Positions 34,588 through 42,661 are shown, counted from the first letter of the stretch. The stretch: 64,000 nt of DNA from Amycolatopsis rubida (GCF_900115345.1 NZ_FOWC01000007.1:394491-458490), one strand, 5' to 3'. Made by a program: numbers and translations. The notes: generated from the sequence alone by a model not told the origin.

Positions 34588-34627
34588 GTCCCGACCCTCT
34601 CGTTTTCGCGCGCGCCGAGCAACCTGG

Positions 34628-35614
34628 TCACCGTCGCGGGTCGACGTGGATCTTCGGCCCTCCCGGCGGCCGCTCCCCGCCGAGCACCGCCGCGACCCCG
34701 CCCAGCCCGACCGTCCCCGCCACCAACGGCCGCGGGTCCACCTCGCCGGACGCGTACGCGTCGATCGCCCGCGCCAAGCCCGGCGAGCCGCTCAGCACGC
34801 CGATCGCGGTGACGTCCTTCACCGCCAGCATCCGCGTGTCCAGCAGGCTCGGCCGCCCGGACAGTCCGATGCAGACGATCCGTCCCGCCGGTTCGACCAC
34901 CTCGGCCGCGAGGGCGGGAGCCGAGGGATCGCCGGTCGCGTCGACCACCGCGTCGAAGGGCGGTTCCGGAACGTTCGTCCCGGCGGAAAAACCCAAGCCG
35001 CGCGCGAATTCCGCCGACCACGGCGTCGCGCCCACCAGATGGACCTCGCTGCCCGCGGCCTTGAGGAACAGGGCGGTGAGCAATCCGATCGTCCCCGGGC
35101 CGAGAACCAGCACCCGTTCGCCCGCGGCCGCCCGCGCCGCCCGGCAGGCGTTGCCGCCCGGTTCGACCAGCGCGCCGGCGACGGGATCCACGGTGTCGGG
35201 CAGTTCGTGCAGCGAGCGCACCGGCACGGCGAGGCGTTCGGCGAGCGCTCCGGCCCGGCCGCCGCGGATGCCGACCTCCTGCCGGTCCGCGCAGACGTGC
35301 TGGCGCCCGCCCCGGCACCGCCGGCAGTCCCCGCACCCGAGCATCGTGTCCCCGGTGACGCGGCGGCCGACCCACGCCGGATGCACGCCCCGGCCGACCT
35401 CGGACACCGTCCCGCACCATTCGTGGCCGAGCCGCATCGGGTAGCGGGCGTGCCCGTCGGCGAGGTACTGCATCTCGCCGGTGAAGAACTCGACGTCGGT
35501 GCCGCACACCCCGGCGCGCTCCACGTCGACGACGACCTCGCCGACCCCGGCGGCCGGCTCCGGCACCTCGGCAGGCCCGGCCTCCCCCGGTCCGGTCACC
35601 ACGAACGCCCGCAT
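34628..35614 (-). CDS. Zinc-dependent alcohol/polyol dehydrogenase (MDR family)
   Basis: The 328-residue enzyme has the catalytic zinc ligands in AGVCGTD and GHEWCG, the structural zinc cysteines in CGDCRRCRGGRQHVC, and a Rossmann motif VLGPGTIGLL. It resembles sorbitol/threonine dehydrogenase relatives and should oxidise a secondary alcohol with NAD(P). ATG 35614 gives the full N-terminus. It lies 20 bases after the XRE-type regulator on the same strand. Confidence 0.9.
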   Translation of the reverse strand: MRAFVVTGPGEAGPAEVPEPAAGVGEVVVDVERAGVCGTDVEFFTGEMQYLADGHARYPMRLGHEWCGTVSEVGRGVHPAWVGRRVTGDTMLGCGDCRRCRGGRQHVCADRQEVGIRGGRAGALAERLAVPVRSLHELPDTVDPVAGALVEPGGNACRAARAAAGERVLVLGPGTIGLLTALFLKAAGSEVHLVGATPWSAEFARGLGFSAGTNVPEPPFDAVVDATGDPSAPALAAEVVEPAGRIVCIGLSGRPSLLDTRMLAVKDVTAIGVLSGSPGLARAIDAYASGEVDPRPLVAGTVGLGGVAAVLGGERPPGGPKIHVDPRR

Positions 35615-35634
35615 GGCCCCGATCGTAGCGGCGC

Positions 35635-36432
35635 TCAGCCGGTCACGCGCTCGCGCAGGAACGCCGCCGTCGCCGGATCGGCCGGATAGAACGACTCGAT
35701 CACCAGCTCGGCGACCGTCACGTCCAGCGGCGTCCCGAAGGTCGCGACCGTGCTGAAGAAGGTCAGCTCCAGATCCTCGTGCCGGTAACGCAACGGCACG
35801 AAAATGTCACCTGGGCCGGGGATCTCCAGCTCGGGGACCTCGTCGTCGCACGGATACCCGCGCAGCTCCTCCAGCAGTTCGGCGAGCCCGGCGTCGGCGG
35901 TCTGCTCGACCTGGCGGCGCAGCCGGCCCAGCAGATGCGCGCGCCACTCCCCCAGGTTCAGCACCCGCGGCGCCATGCCGTCCGGGTGCAGCGTCGCGCG
36001 CAGCACGTTCACCGGGCCGGCCAGCAGCGAGGGCGCGATGCCCTCGGTGAGCACGCCGAGGCTGAGGTTGGCGTCGACGAGGTTCCAGCCGCGGTCGACC
36101 ACCGCCGCCGGGTACGGGTCGTGCCCGGCGAGCAACCGCCGGACCGCCTCGCGGATCACGGTCATTTCCGGCGCTCCGATGTCGGACTCGCCGTAGGCGG
36201 GCGCGTAGCCCGCGGCGAGCAGCAGGCGGTTGCGTTCGCGCAGCGGGAGGTCGAGGTGCTCGCCCAGCCGCAGCACCATGTCCCGGCTCGGCCTGGACCG
36301 GCCGGTCTCGACGAAGCTCAGGTGGCGCGTCGAGATGTCCGCCGAGATCGCGAGGGCGAGCTGACTGAGGCGGCGGCGGTCGCGCCATTCCCGGAGCAGT
36401 TCGCCGATCGGGGCCTTCACCGTGGTCGTCAC
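35635..36432 (-). CDS. XRE-family regulator with MmyB-like ligand-binding domain
   Basis: A 265-residue protein: N-terminal helix-turn-helix (about 10-70; LREWRDRRRLSQLALAISAD followed by ISTRHLSFVETGRSRPS) and a MmyB-like PAS-related domain (about 95-255) beginning DPYPAAVVDRGWNLVDAN. Family members regulate oxidoreductase genes, often next door, and may bind fatty acids. GTG 36432. A TTATCCCCGGGGTAA palindrome lies 37 bases before the start and could be its own operator. Confidence 0.9.
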   Translation of the reverse strand: MTTTVKAPIGELLREWRDRRRLSQLALAISADISTRHLSFVETGRSRPSRDMVLRLGEHLDLPLRERNRLLLAAGYAPAYGESDIGAPEMTVIREAVRRLLAGHDPYPAAVVDRGWNLVDANLSLGVLTEGIAPSLLAGPVNVLRATLHPDGMAPRVLNLGEWRAHLLGRLRRQVEQTADAGLAELLEELRGYPCDDEVPELEIPGPGDIFVPLRYRHEDLELTFFSTVATFGTPLDVTVAELVIESFYPADPATAAFLRERVTG

Positions 36433-36468
36433 GCGTCCGACGCTACGGCGTCGCCGGCCGGGAGACCA

Positions 36469-36483
36469 TTATCCCCGGGGTAA
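36469..36483. promoter_or_regulatory. Palindrome upstream of the XRE/MmyB regulator
   Basis: TTATCCCCGGGGTAA has arms TTA-N-CCC and GGG-N-TAA around one central base, with a single mismatched pair. It overlaps the stop codon of the nitroreductase and lies directly upstream of the regulator start, the position expected for autoregulation. Confidence 0.45.
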
Positions 36484-37158
36484 CGGCGCGTGCACCACCA
36501 GCGCCTCGGCGAGCGGTTTGCGGTCGAGGTCCGGCGCCTCGCAGTCCGGAGCGGGATAGCCGACCGGGAACAGGATGTAGGGCCGTTCGGTGACCGGGCG
36601 CTCGAAGACCTCGCTGAGGAAGCCCATCGGGTTCGGCGTGTGGGTGAGCGTCGCCAGGCCCATCGTGTGCAGCGCGGTGATGAACATGCCGCACGCGATG
36701 CCGACGCTCTCGTTGACGTAGTAGTTCTTCCGCAGCGAACCGTCCGGCAGCGGCGTGCTCTTCTGCGCGAACGCGACCACCAGCCACGGCGCGATTTCGA
36801 GGAACTCCTTGTGCTCGTCGGTTTCGAGCCGGGCGAGCGCCGCGTGCCAGTCCGGCGCGTCGCGTTCGCGGTAGAACTTCCGCTCCTCGGCCTCGGCCGC
36901 CTCGCGCACCGCCCGCTTGAGGTCCGGGTCGCCGGTCGCGACGAACGTCCACGGCTGGTGGTGCGCCCCGCTCGGCGCGGTGTTCGCGATCCGCACCGCG
37001 GTCTCGATCGCTTCGAGCGGCACCGGGTCCGGCGAGAACCAGCGGACCGACCGGCGCCGGTCGAGCAGCCGGTACAGCTCCTGCCCGCGGGCGAGGCCCT
37101 CCTCCGGGGACAGCCGCGGCGGCGCGTAGGGGACGAACGGGTGCTGGTGCCGGGTCAT
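36469..37158 (-). CDS. Nitroreductase-family flavoprotein
   Basis: The 229-residue protein has the nitroreductase FMN signature RRRSVRWFSPDPVPLEAIET near residue 33, NTAPSGAHHQPWTFV, and the C-terminal LTHTPNPMGFL and PVGYPA segments that complete the FMN site. It should reduce nitro, quinone or related compounds with NAD(P)H; the branch resembles BluB/iodotyrosine deiodinase-like proteins. It diverges from a LysR regulator across 70 bases containing an inverted repeat. Confidence 0.9.
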   Translation of the reverse strand: MTRHQHPFVPYAPPRLSPEEGLARGQELYRLLDRRRSVRWFSPDPVPLEAIETAVRIANTAPSGAHHQPWTFVATGDPDLKRAVREAAEAEERKFYRERDAPDWHAALARLETDEHKEFLEIAPWLVVAFAQKSTPLPDGSLRKNYYVNESVGIACGMFITALHTMGLATLTHTPNPMGFLSEVFERPVTERPYILFPVGYPAPDCEAPDLDRKPLAEALVVHAPLPRG

Positions 37159-37193
37159 GCCCCGACCCTGCCGCGCCGGCGGTCATCGGTCCA

Positions 37194-37212
37194 GTTCACA
37201 TTTCTCGTGAAC
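37194..37212. promoter_or_regulatory. Inverted repeat in the nitroreductase/LysR divergent promoter
   Basis: GTTCAC-N7-GTGAAC, a perfect 6-bp dyad, sits between the start codons at 37158 (minus) and 37229 (plus). Its size and interior AT-rich spacer fit a LysR-type recognition site of the T-N11-A kind, so I infer control of both genes. Confidence 0.6.
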
Positions 37213-37228
37213 GACATAAGCTGCACTG

Positions 37229-38131
37229 ATGTCTCCCTCGTTGCGCCAGCTCGAGTATCTGGTCGCGGTCGCCGACACCGGCGGCCTCACCGCGGCCGCG
37301 GACAGCTGCCACGTGTCGCAGTCGGCGGTGTCGCTGGCGATCGCTTCGCTGGAACGGACTTTGGGCGTGCAGCTCGTCCTCCGCGGCCCCGGCCGCGCGA
37401 CCGCGCTGACCGACGCCGGCCGCCAGGTCGCCGGCGAGGCCCGCGCGGTGCTCACCTCGGTCGCCGAACTCGGCGCCACTGCCCGCGACTACGGCCAAGA
37501 CCTGGCCGGACGCCTGAACTTCGGCTGTTACACACCCCTCGCGCCGCTCCACGTACCCGCCGCGCTGGCGACCTTCCGCACCCAGCACCCGGAAGTCGAC
37601 GTCTCCTTCGTCGAAGGCACGCTGCCCGACCTGCAGCACCTCCTGCTGGAGGGCCGCTGCGACCTGGCTGTGCTGTACCGGCAAGACCTGGTGCCCGGGA
37701 TCGCGGCGGACCAGCTGTACGACCAGCCGCCGAGCGTCCTCCTACCCTTGGCGCACCCCCTCGCCCGCCGCAAGACGGTTTCGTTGCGCGCCTTGGCCGA
37801 TGAGCCGTTCGTCCTGCTGGACGTACCGCCGTCGGAGCGCTATTTCCGGGACGTCTTCGCCGCTGTCGGCCTGCCGATGCCGGTCGCGCACCGCACGACG
37901 AGCTTCGAACTGGCGCGCGCGTTGGTCGCCCGGGGGCTGGGCTACACGCTCTCCGTTCAGCGGCCGTCGTTGGAGCTTTCCGTCGAGGGCACGCCGTTCG
38001 CCGTACGGCCGCTCCGCGAGCGAGTCCCGACGACGCCGGTGGTGCTGGCTCGCGCGGAAGGCGCCCGGTTGACCCGGCGGGCCGAAACGTTCCGCACTTT
38101 CTGCCGGGAGTTTTTCGGCGCCAGAACGTGA
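37229..38131 (+). CDS. LysR-family transcriptional regulator
   Basis: The 300-residue LysR protein has the N-terminal winged helix (LRQLEYLVAVADTGGLTAAA followed by DSCHVSQSAVSLAIASLE) and the periplasmic-binding-like co-inducer domain from residue about 90 (GRLNFGCYTPLAPLHVPAAL). It is divergent from the nitroreductase gene and likely activates it in response to an electrophile or aromatic compound. The ligand is not inferable. Confidence 0.92.
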   Translation: MSPSLRQLEYLVAVADTGGLTAAADSCHVSQSAVSLAIASLERTLGVQLVLRGPGRATALTDAGRQVAGEARAVLTSVAELGATARDYGQDLAGRLNFGCYTPLAPLHVPAALATFRTQHPEVDVSFVEGTLPDLQHLLLEGRCDLAVLYRQDLVPGIAADQLYDQPPSVLLPLAHPLARRKTVSLRALADEPFVLLDVPPSERYFRDVFAAVGLPMPVAHRTTSFELARALVARGLGYTLSVQRPSLELSVEGTPFAVRPLRERVPTTPVVLARAEGARLTRRAETFRTFCREFFGART

Positions 38132-38262
38132 CTCCGCACGGTTCGCGCCCGAGAAGTCCGGCCAGCACCGGGCTTTCTCGGCGAAGCGGCCGCGCCAAAC
38201 CGTTGCGCCACAGCCACGGTCGCCGCGCATGCCCGCCCCGGAAGCTTCCGCCGAGACACCCG

Positions 38263-38852
38263 TCAGCTGGGCCAGGGCAGGACGGTCAACTCCGGCCGTT
38301 GTTCTTGCCAGCGCCGGGCTTTCGCCTCGTAACTGCTCTGCGGCGCGTGCCCGGGACGGGGCCGGACGACGAGGGAGAACATGTCCGCGAACCCGTGCGG
38401 CGCGTAGACCTGCCACTCCCCTCCGCCGGCCAGCCGGATCCCCAGGCAAGGCGTCGTGAGTCGATGGCCGCCTCGGTGGACGAGTACGGCGCGCACAGCA
38501 CGCCGAAGCGATCCTCGTACCAGAGGTGCACCCGCGCATCGTTGCGGATTTCCACCGACGCGGGGAGATCCGCGAACCTCCGGGCGCCCTCCTCGATGAC
38601 CGCGTTCTCCGCGTCCCAGCTGAGATCCGAGTCATCGAAGGAGAACAGGTCGTAGTCCTTGCTGCCCTCGGCGGGCGGGCGTCCGGTCACCACGTTCCGC
38701 ACGGTCTGGCACCAGCGGCCCGCGGTCAGGTACCAACTGGGAAGCGCCAGCTCCGCCGCCCGCGCCAGCACTTCCGGCACCAGGTCGTGGCGCGTCACGA
38801 TCTCGCGGAATTTCTCGGGTTGCCGCTCCATCGCCGTCCGGCCGCAGTCCAT
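38263..38852 (-). pseudogene. Nucleotidyltransferase family 6 protein (DUF925), frameshifted
   Basis: The 5' frame reads PEKFREIVTRHDLVPEVLAR, VRNVVTGRPPAEGSKDYDLF, FDDSDLSWDAENAVIEEGAR and VHLWYEDRFGVLCAPYSSTE, then AAID. Around 38450-38461 the frame changes, and the C-terminus continues as TTPCLGIRLAGGGEWQVYAP, FADMFSLVVRPRPGHAP and PELTVLPWPS. This is the NTP_transf_6 family, normally about 190 residues. Adding one base near 38455 restores the full protein. Alternative start: ATG 38831. A sequence error is as likely as a pseudogene. Confidence 0.75.
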
Positions 38853-38962
38853 GCCCTGGTTTAGCACAGCGGACCGATTACCTCCCGCGTAATCGACCGG
38901 CCGCCGAACCTCGGCCAGGCTTGGCGCTACCGAAAACGGGACGACACAAGGAGAACCCCGAC

Positions 38963-39337
38963 ATGACCACCACCGCACCGACCGCCGCCGACCTCGCCCG
39001 CCGTTACCTCGACGTGTGGAACGAGACCGACCCGCAGCGGCGCCGCCAGCTCGTCTCGGAGGTCTTCGCGCCGGGCGCGGCCTACACCGACCCGCTCGGC
39101 GCGGTCGCCGGCCAGGACGAGATCGACGGGTTCATCGGCGGCGCGCAGGCGCAGTTCGCCGGGCTGGTCTTCAGCCTGCCCGCGGAGCCGGACGCGCACC
39201 ACGATCTCGCACGGTTCCAGTGGCACCTGTCGGCTCCGGGCAACCCCGAGCCGATCGCGATCGGGTTCGACGTCGTGGAAATCGCCGGTGGCCGGATCGC
39301 CAAGGTGCACGGCTTCCTGGACAAGATTCCGGGCTGA
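38963..39337 (+). CDS. SnoaL/NTF2-like protein
   Basis: A 124-residue protein of the NTF2 fold: AADLARRYLDVWNETDPQRR, FAPGAAYTDPLGAVAGQDEI and VEIAGGRIAKVHGFLD match the SnoaL_2 group, which includes small isomerases, cyclases and many uncharacterised proteins. ATG 38963 follows AAGGAGA by 9 bases. It lies opposite the leader region that follows the glycine riboswitch on the other strand. Confidence 0.85.
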   Translation: MTTTAPTAADLARRYLDVWNETDPQRRRQLVSEVFAPGAAYTDPLGAVAGQDEIDGFIGGAQAQFAGLVFSLPAEPDAHHDLARFQWHLSAPGNPEPIAIGFDVVEIAGGRIAKVHGFLDKIPG

Positions 39338-39355
39338 CCGACCGGAGACGCCGGG

Positions 39356-39410
39356 GATGTGGTCTTGACCACATCCGCGAGGTTCAGACCACCCGGGAGG
39401 TCTGAACCTC
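39356..39410. terminator. Two tandem hairpins after the SnoaL gene
   Basis: The first hairpin has arms GATGTGGTC (39356-39364) and GACCACATC (39367-39375) with a 2-base centre. The second has arms GAGGTTCAGACC (39379-39390) and GGTCTGAACCTC (39399-39410). Placed between the SnoaL stop and the minus-strand riboswitch, they probably terminate transcription from both sides. A third dyad, GCCACGCC/GGCGTGGC (39421-39444), follows the riboswitch on its strand. Confidence 0.65.
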
Positions 39411-39445
39411 ACCCGGCGAAGCCACGCCGCACAGCGGGCGTGGCC

Positions 39446-39660
39446 CTCCCCACTCTGTCCGTACCCCGCGGGGCGCCTGAGAGTTTCACCCGCGTGGATA
39501 CCCGGGTTTGCACCGTCGGCGGCACCGGCTGGTGGTCTCCTGCCGATGCGCTTTCCAGAGGCGTCTCGTCCGCGCGGTCCAGGGTGCCTGAGAGGTTCCG
39601 GGGAGGACTTGCTCCTTCGGCGCCGGACCGGGGATGCCGGTCCGGTCTCTCCCGCGCGGG
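39446..39660 (-). ncRNA. Tandem glycine riboswitch
   Basis: On the minus strand the RNA shows aptamer 1 with GCGGGAGAGACC, GCCGAAGGAGCAA and CCTCTCAGGCACC, the linker GGACCGCGCGGACGAGACGC and CTGGAAAG, then aptamer 2 with GCCGACGGTGCAAACC, AACTCTCAGGCG and GGACAGAGTGGGGA. These are the conserved cores of the two-aptamer glycine riboswitch, and the linker matches actinobacterial examples closely. It starts only 38 bases after the merR stop on the same strand. In related genomes such a switch leads gcvP or gcvT; here the minus strand downstream carries no such gene. Confidence 0.93.
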
Positions 39661-39697
39661 TTCGTCGATCGCGCGCCCAGTCTAGCGCGGAGGAAGA

Positions 39698-40279
39698 TCA
39701 GCCCGTGCGGCGGGCGTTGCGGCGCTGGGTCAACTCGTCCGGCACGACGGCCTCGACCAGTCCGCCGTCGGCACGCTCGGCCGGGAACTCGTGGATCGTG
39801 CCGCTGATCTCCTGCATCGCCCCGCTGACCGCGATGCCGAAGACGCCCTGGCCGCCCTGGAGCAGATCCACGATCTCCTCCGGCGACGTGCATTCGTACA
39901 CCGTGGTGCCGTCGGAGAACAGCGTGACCTTCGCCAGGTCGCGCACCCCGCGCACGCGCAGGTGGTCCACCGCGACGCGGATGTTCTGCAGCGAGACCCC
40001 GGTGTCCAGCAGGCGTTTCACCACCTTGAGGACCAGGATGTCCTTGAACGAGTACAGCCGCTGCGACCCCGAACCGTGCGCCGTCCGGATGCTGGGCGCG
40101 ATCAGCTTCGTGCGCGCCCAGTAGTCCAGCTGGCGGTAGGTGATCCCGGCGATCTGGCAGGCCGCGGGACCGCGGTAGCCGACCAGCTCGTCGGGCAGCG
40201 AGGCGTCGGGGAACAGCTCGCCCTGCTCGCCGTCGGCGACAGGTCCGGCAGGTATCTCCGGACGACCAGCCTCGACCAC
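39698..40279 (-). CDS. MerR-family regulator of the gcvH-garA block (second merR)
   Basis: The 193-residue protein contains the MerR winged helix RGPAACQIAGITYRQLDYWA followed by RTKLIAPS, then IRVAVDHLRVRGVRDLAKV and a C-terminal EIVDLLQGGQGVFGIAVSGA segment. It matches the actinobacterial regulator (Rv1830-like) that follows the DUF151 nuclease gene. GTG 40279. Family knowledge links it to cell-wall and growth control in mycobacteria; DNA targets are not known to me. Confidence 0.88.
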   Translation of the reverse strand: MVEAGRPEIPAGPVADGEQGELFPDASLPDELVGYRGPAACQIAGITYRQLDYWARTKLIAPSIRTAHGSGSQRLYSFKDILVLKVVKRLLDTGVSLQNIRVAVDHLRVRGVRDLAKVTLFSDGTTVYECTSPEEIVDLLQGGQGVFGIAVSGAMQEISGTIHEFPAERADGGLVEAVVPDELTQRRNARRTG

Positions 40280-40512
40280 CGCAAGCCTCCCCTCGCCCGG
40301 CCTCGCGGCGGGGCGTTCGACAGGCCGGTCGAGCCCAGGATCGGGATCGGCCGGGGAAAACTGCCACGAGCGCGCCGGGTCGGCGAATCACATCATGGCG
40401 ATTTACCGCCTTTGACGGTAAGGCTGCGCCGCGAGCCGGTCAACGCGACGCGCGGCGGACCTCAAGCCCGTGTCGAGGCTTTGGCCCGTTCGCCGCACGG
40501 GATGGACAGTTT

Positions 40513-40548
40513 TTACTCAGCCGAGTAACTTATTACTCATGCAAGTAA
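40513..40548. promoter_or_regulatory. Duplicated TetR operator overlapping the start codon
   Basis: Two copies of a dyad lie exactly 20 bp apart: TTACTCAGCCGAGTAA (40513-40528, perfect) and TTACTCATGCAAGTAA (40533-40548, one mismatch). The second contains the ATG of the TetR gene. One helical-turn-pair spacing places two dimers on the same DNA face. Autorepression is inferred. Confidence 0.75.
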
Positions 40549-41168
40549 ACATCGACACGCAAGCCGAACTGGGCCTCAGCGTCACCGAGGCCACCACCCG
40601 GGCGCAGATCATCGGCGCGACCATCGCCACGATCGCCGACCACGGGTACGCGCGCACCACCTTCGCGCGCATCAAGGAACGGGCCGGGCTCAGCAGCACG
40701 CGGCTGATCTCGTACCACTTCACCACCAAGGCCGGCCTCATGCAGGCGGTGCTGAGCACGGTGTCCGAGACCAAATCGGAATACCTGCGCCGGCGCAGCG
40801 AGGGCGTCGACCCGGCGGACCGGGCGGGGAACCTGCGCGCGTACATCGAAACTTCGGTCGCGTTCCTGCGCGACTACCCGCAATGCGAGCGGGTGCTGGT
40901 CGAGATGGCCGCGCACGCCGACGACCGCGACGGCTGGGCGATGACCGGCGTCATGGTCGGGCAGCTGCGCACCGGCGCGCTGCGGCGGCAACTGGAACAG
41001 GGCCGCACAGAAGGGGCGTTCGGCGACATCTCGCCGGAGATCGTGGCGCTGTCCATCGCGCAGGCCATCGACGGGGTCGCGGCCGCCTACGCCGCCGATC
41101 CGGCGGTGGACCTCGATCGCTACGGCCGGGAGCTGGCCGACCTGTTCGCCCGCGCCACCGCGCGGTGA
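40539..41168 (+). CDS. TetR-family transcriptional regulator
   Basis: A 209-residue TetR protein with HTH TIATIADHGYARTTFARIKE followed by RAGLSSTRLISYHFTTKAGL, and an alpha-helical ligand domain (LRDYPQCERVLVEMAAHADD). ATG 40539 is embedded in the second palindromic operator, with no good ribosome site, so the message may be leaderless or weakly translated. It is a plus-strand gene within a minus-strand conserved block, suggesting later insertion. Regulated target beyond itself is unknown. Confidence 0.88.
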   Translation: MQVNIDTQAELGLSVTEATTRAQIIGATIATIADHGYARTTFARIKERAGLSSTRLISYHFTTKAGLMQAVLSTVSETKSEYLRRRSEGVDPADRAGNLRAYIETSVAFLRDYPQCERVLVEMAAHADDRDGWAMTGVMVGQLRTGALRRQLEQGRTEGAFGDISPEIVALSIAQAIDGVAAAYAADPAVDLDRYGRELADLFARATAR

Positions 41169-41172
41169 GCTC

Positions 41173-41196
41173 GTGCCCGGCGGGAAACCGCCGGGC
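41173..41196. terminator. Hairpin with GAAA tetraloop between tetR and the nuclease gene
   Basis: TGCCCGGCGG (41173-41182), GAAA, CCGCCGGGCA (41187-41196): a perfect 10-bp stem with a stable GNRA tetraloop in the 36-base gap between converging genes. It should work in both directions. Confidence 0.85.
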
Positions 41197-41204
41197 AGCG
41201 GCGA

Positions 41205-41678
41205 TCAGGTGTCGGCGCCGCGGAAGTCTTCCGGGGACACGGAGTCGAGGAACTCGCGGAACTTCTCGACCTCGTCCTCCTGCTCGTCCGGGATGATCAG
41301 CCCGGCTTCCTCGAGCACCGCGTCGACCGCGTGGATCGGGACCCCGATCCGCAGCGCCAGCGCGACCGAGTCGCTCGGGCGGGCCGACACCCGGATGTCG
41401 CCGTCGAAGACCAGCTCGGCGAAGAACGTGCCTTCTTTGAGATCGGTGATCACGACCTGCTCAAGCTCGCGGCCGAGCGCGCCGATGACCTCTTTGAGCA
41501 GATCGTGGGTGAGCGGCCGCGCGGGCCGCACGCCTTGCTGTTCCAGGGCGATCGCGGTGGCTTCGACCGAGCCGATCCAGATCGGCAGGTACCGCTCGCC
41601 CTCGGTCTCCCGCAGCAACAAGATCGGCTGATTCGCGGGCAGTTCGACCCGCACGCCGACGACGCGCATCTCGCTCAT
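41205..41678 (-). CDS. Bifunctional nuclease-family protein (DUF151)
   Basis: The 157-residue protein starts MSEMRVVGVRVELPANQPIL and contains YLPIWIGSVEATAIALEQQG, LTHDLLKEVIGALG and RPSDSVALALRIGVPI, the full DUF151 pattern. Plant and bacterial members have RNase/DNase activity in vitro. In actinobacteria it sits between two merR genes downstream of garA, exactly as here. Longer frames upstream lack conservation. Confidence 0.93.
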   Translation of the reverse strand: MSEMRVVGVRVELPANQPILLLRETEGERYLPIWIGSVEATAIALEQQGVRPARPLTHDLLKEVIGALGRELEQVVITDLKEGTFFAELVFDGDIRVSARPSDSVALALRIGVPIHAVDAVLEEAGLIIPDEQEDEVEKFREFLDSVSPEDFRGADT

Positions 41679-41890
41679 CGGGCTTCGCCTCCCTCTCGTG
41701 CACACGGGCCGCAGCGCTGGCGACGGCTGACGACCGTTGTCTCCGACGCTACCCGTCATCCGGGCGCTGTGCTCGCTCGCAGCGGACATTCTCGGTTCGT
41801 GGTCTCGCGAACCGTCTCTCACGGTACGGCATCCCGGCGCTGAGGTTCAGTCATTGACAAGTGGCCGAAAACGCGTCTCGGGCATACGGG

Positions 41891-42661
41891 TCAGTCGCCG
41901 GCCACGCCGCGGATGCCGGCTTTGACGAGCAGCGTGTGCAGCGTGACCGACAGCGCGGCCAGCTCGCGCACGACCTCGTCGGCGCGCGCCTTCGCGTCCG
42001 CGTCGCGATGCCGGTACGCCGGGGTCACGATCTGCTCCAGCAGGCCGACCTCGCGGTCGGCCGCGGCGCGGAACGCGCGCAGGTGCCGCGGTTCGAGCCC
42101 GAACTCGGTCATCGCTTTGACGGTGCGGGCGATCAGCACCGACTCCGGGCCGAAAAAACCCGCCGCGCCGGGACGCAGCAGGCCGTACTGGCACAGCTCG
42201 GCGAGCATCGCGTCGTCGATGCCCGCCTGTTCCAGCAGGTCTTCCTGGGTGAGCCGGGTGTCCGGCCCGGTCTCGAAGTCCGCCGCCGCGGGCAGTCCCG
42301 CCGGATCGCTCCCGTCGCCGAGCGGCACGAGCCGCCGCGGCAGCTGGGGAGCCGACGGGACCGGCGCGGGCGGTTGCACGCCCGCGCCTGCCGCGTCGAG
42401 CTGCTCCTTGATGACCTTGAGCGGGAGGTAGTGGTCGCGCTGCGCGGACAGCACGTACCGCAGGCGTTCCACGTCCGCCGGCGAGAACTGCCGGTACCCC
42501 GAGGGCGTGCGGCCCGGGCGGACCAGGCCTTCCGCCTCAAGGAAACGGATCTTGGAAATCGTGACATCGGGGAAGTCCCCGCGCAGCTGCGCGAGCACCG
42601 CCCCGATGCTCAACCCGTCCCGCCGGGCCTCCTGACGACCGGGCTGCCCGGCCGCCGTCAC
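41891..42661 (-). CDS. MerR-family regulator (first merR, after garA)
   Basis: A 256-residue regulator whose MerR domain (about 14-85) reads SIGAVLAQLRGDFPDVTISK followed by IRFLEAEGLVRPGRTPSGYR. A long C-terminal helical domain runs LTQEDLLEQAGIDDAMLAEL to VTLHTLLVKAG. It matches the Rv1828-type regulator of mycobacteria. The GTG start overlaps the garA stop as GTGA, so the two are translated together. Confidence 0.9.
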   Translation of the reverse strand: MTAAGQPGRQEARRDGLSIGAVLAQLRGDFPDVTISKIRFLEAEGLVRPGRTPSGYRQFSPADVERLRYVLSAQRDHYLPLKVIKEQLDAAGAGVQPPAPVPSAPQLPRRLVPLGDGSDPAGLPAAADFETGPDTRLTQEDLLEQAGIDDAMLAELCQYGLLRPGAAGFFGPESVLIARTVKAMTEFGLEPRHLRAFRAAADREVGLLEQIVTPAYRHRDADAKARADEVVRELAALSVTLHTLLVKAGIRGVAGD

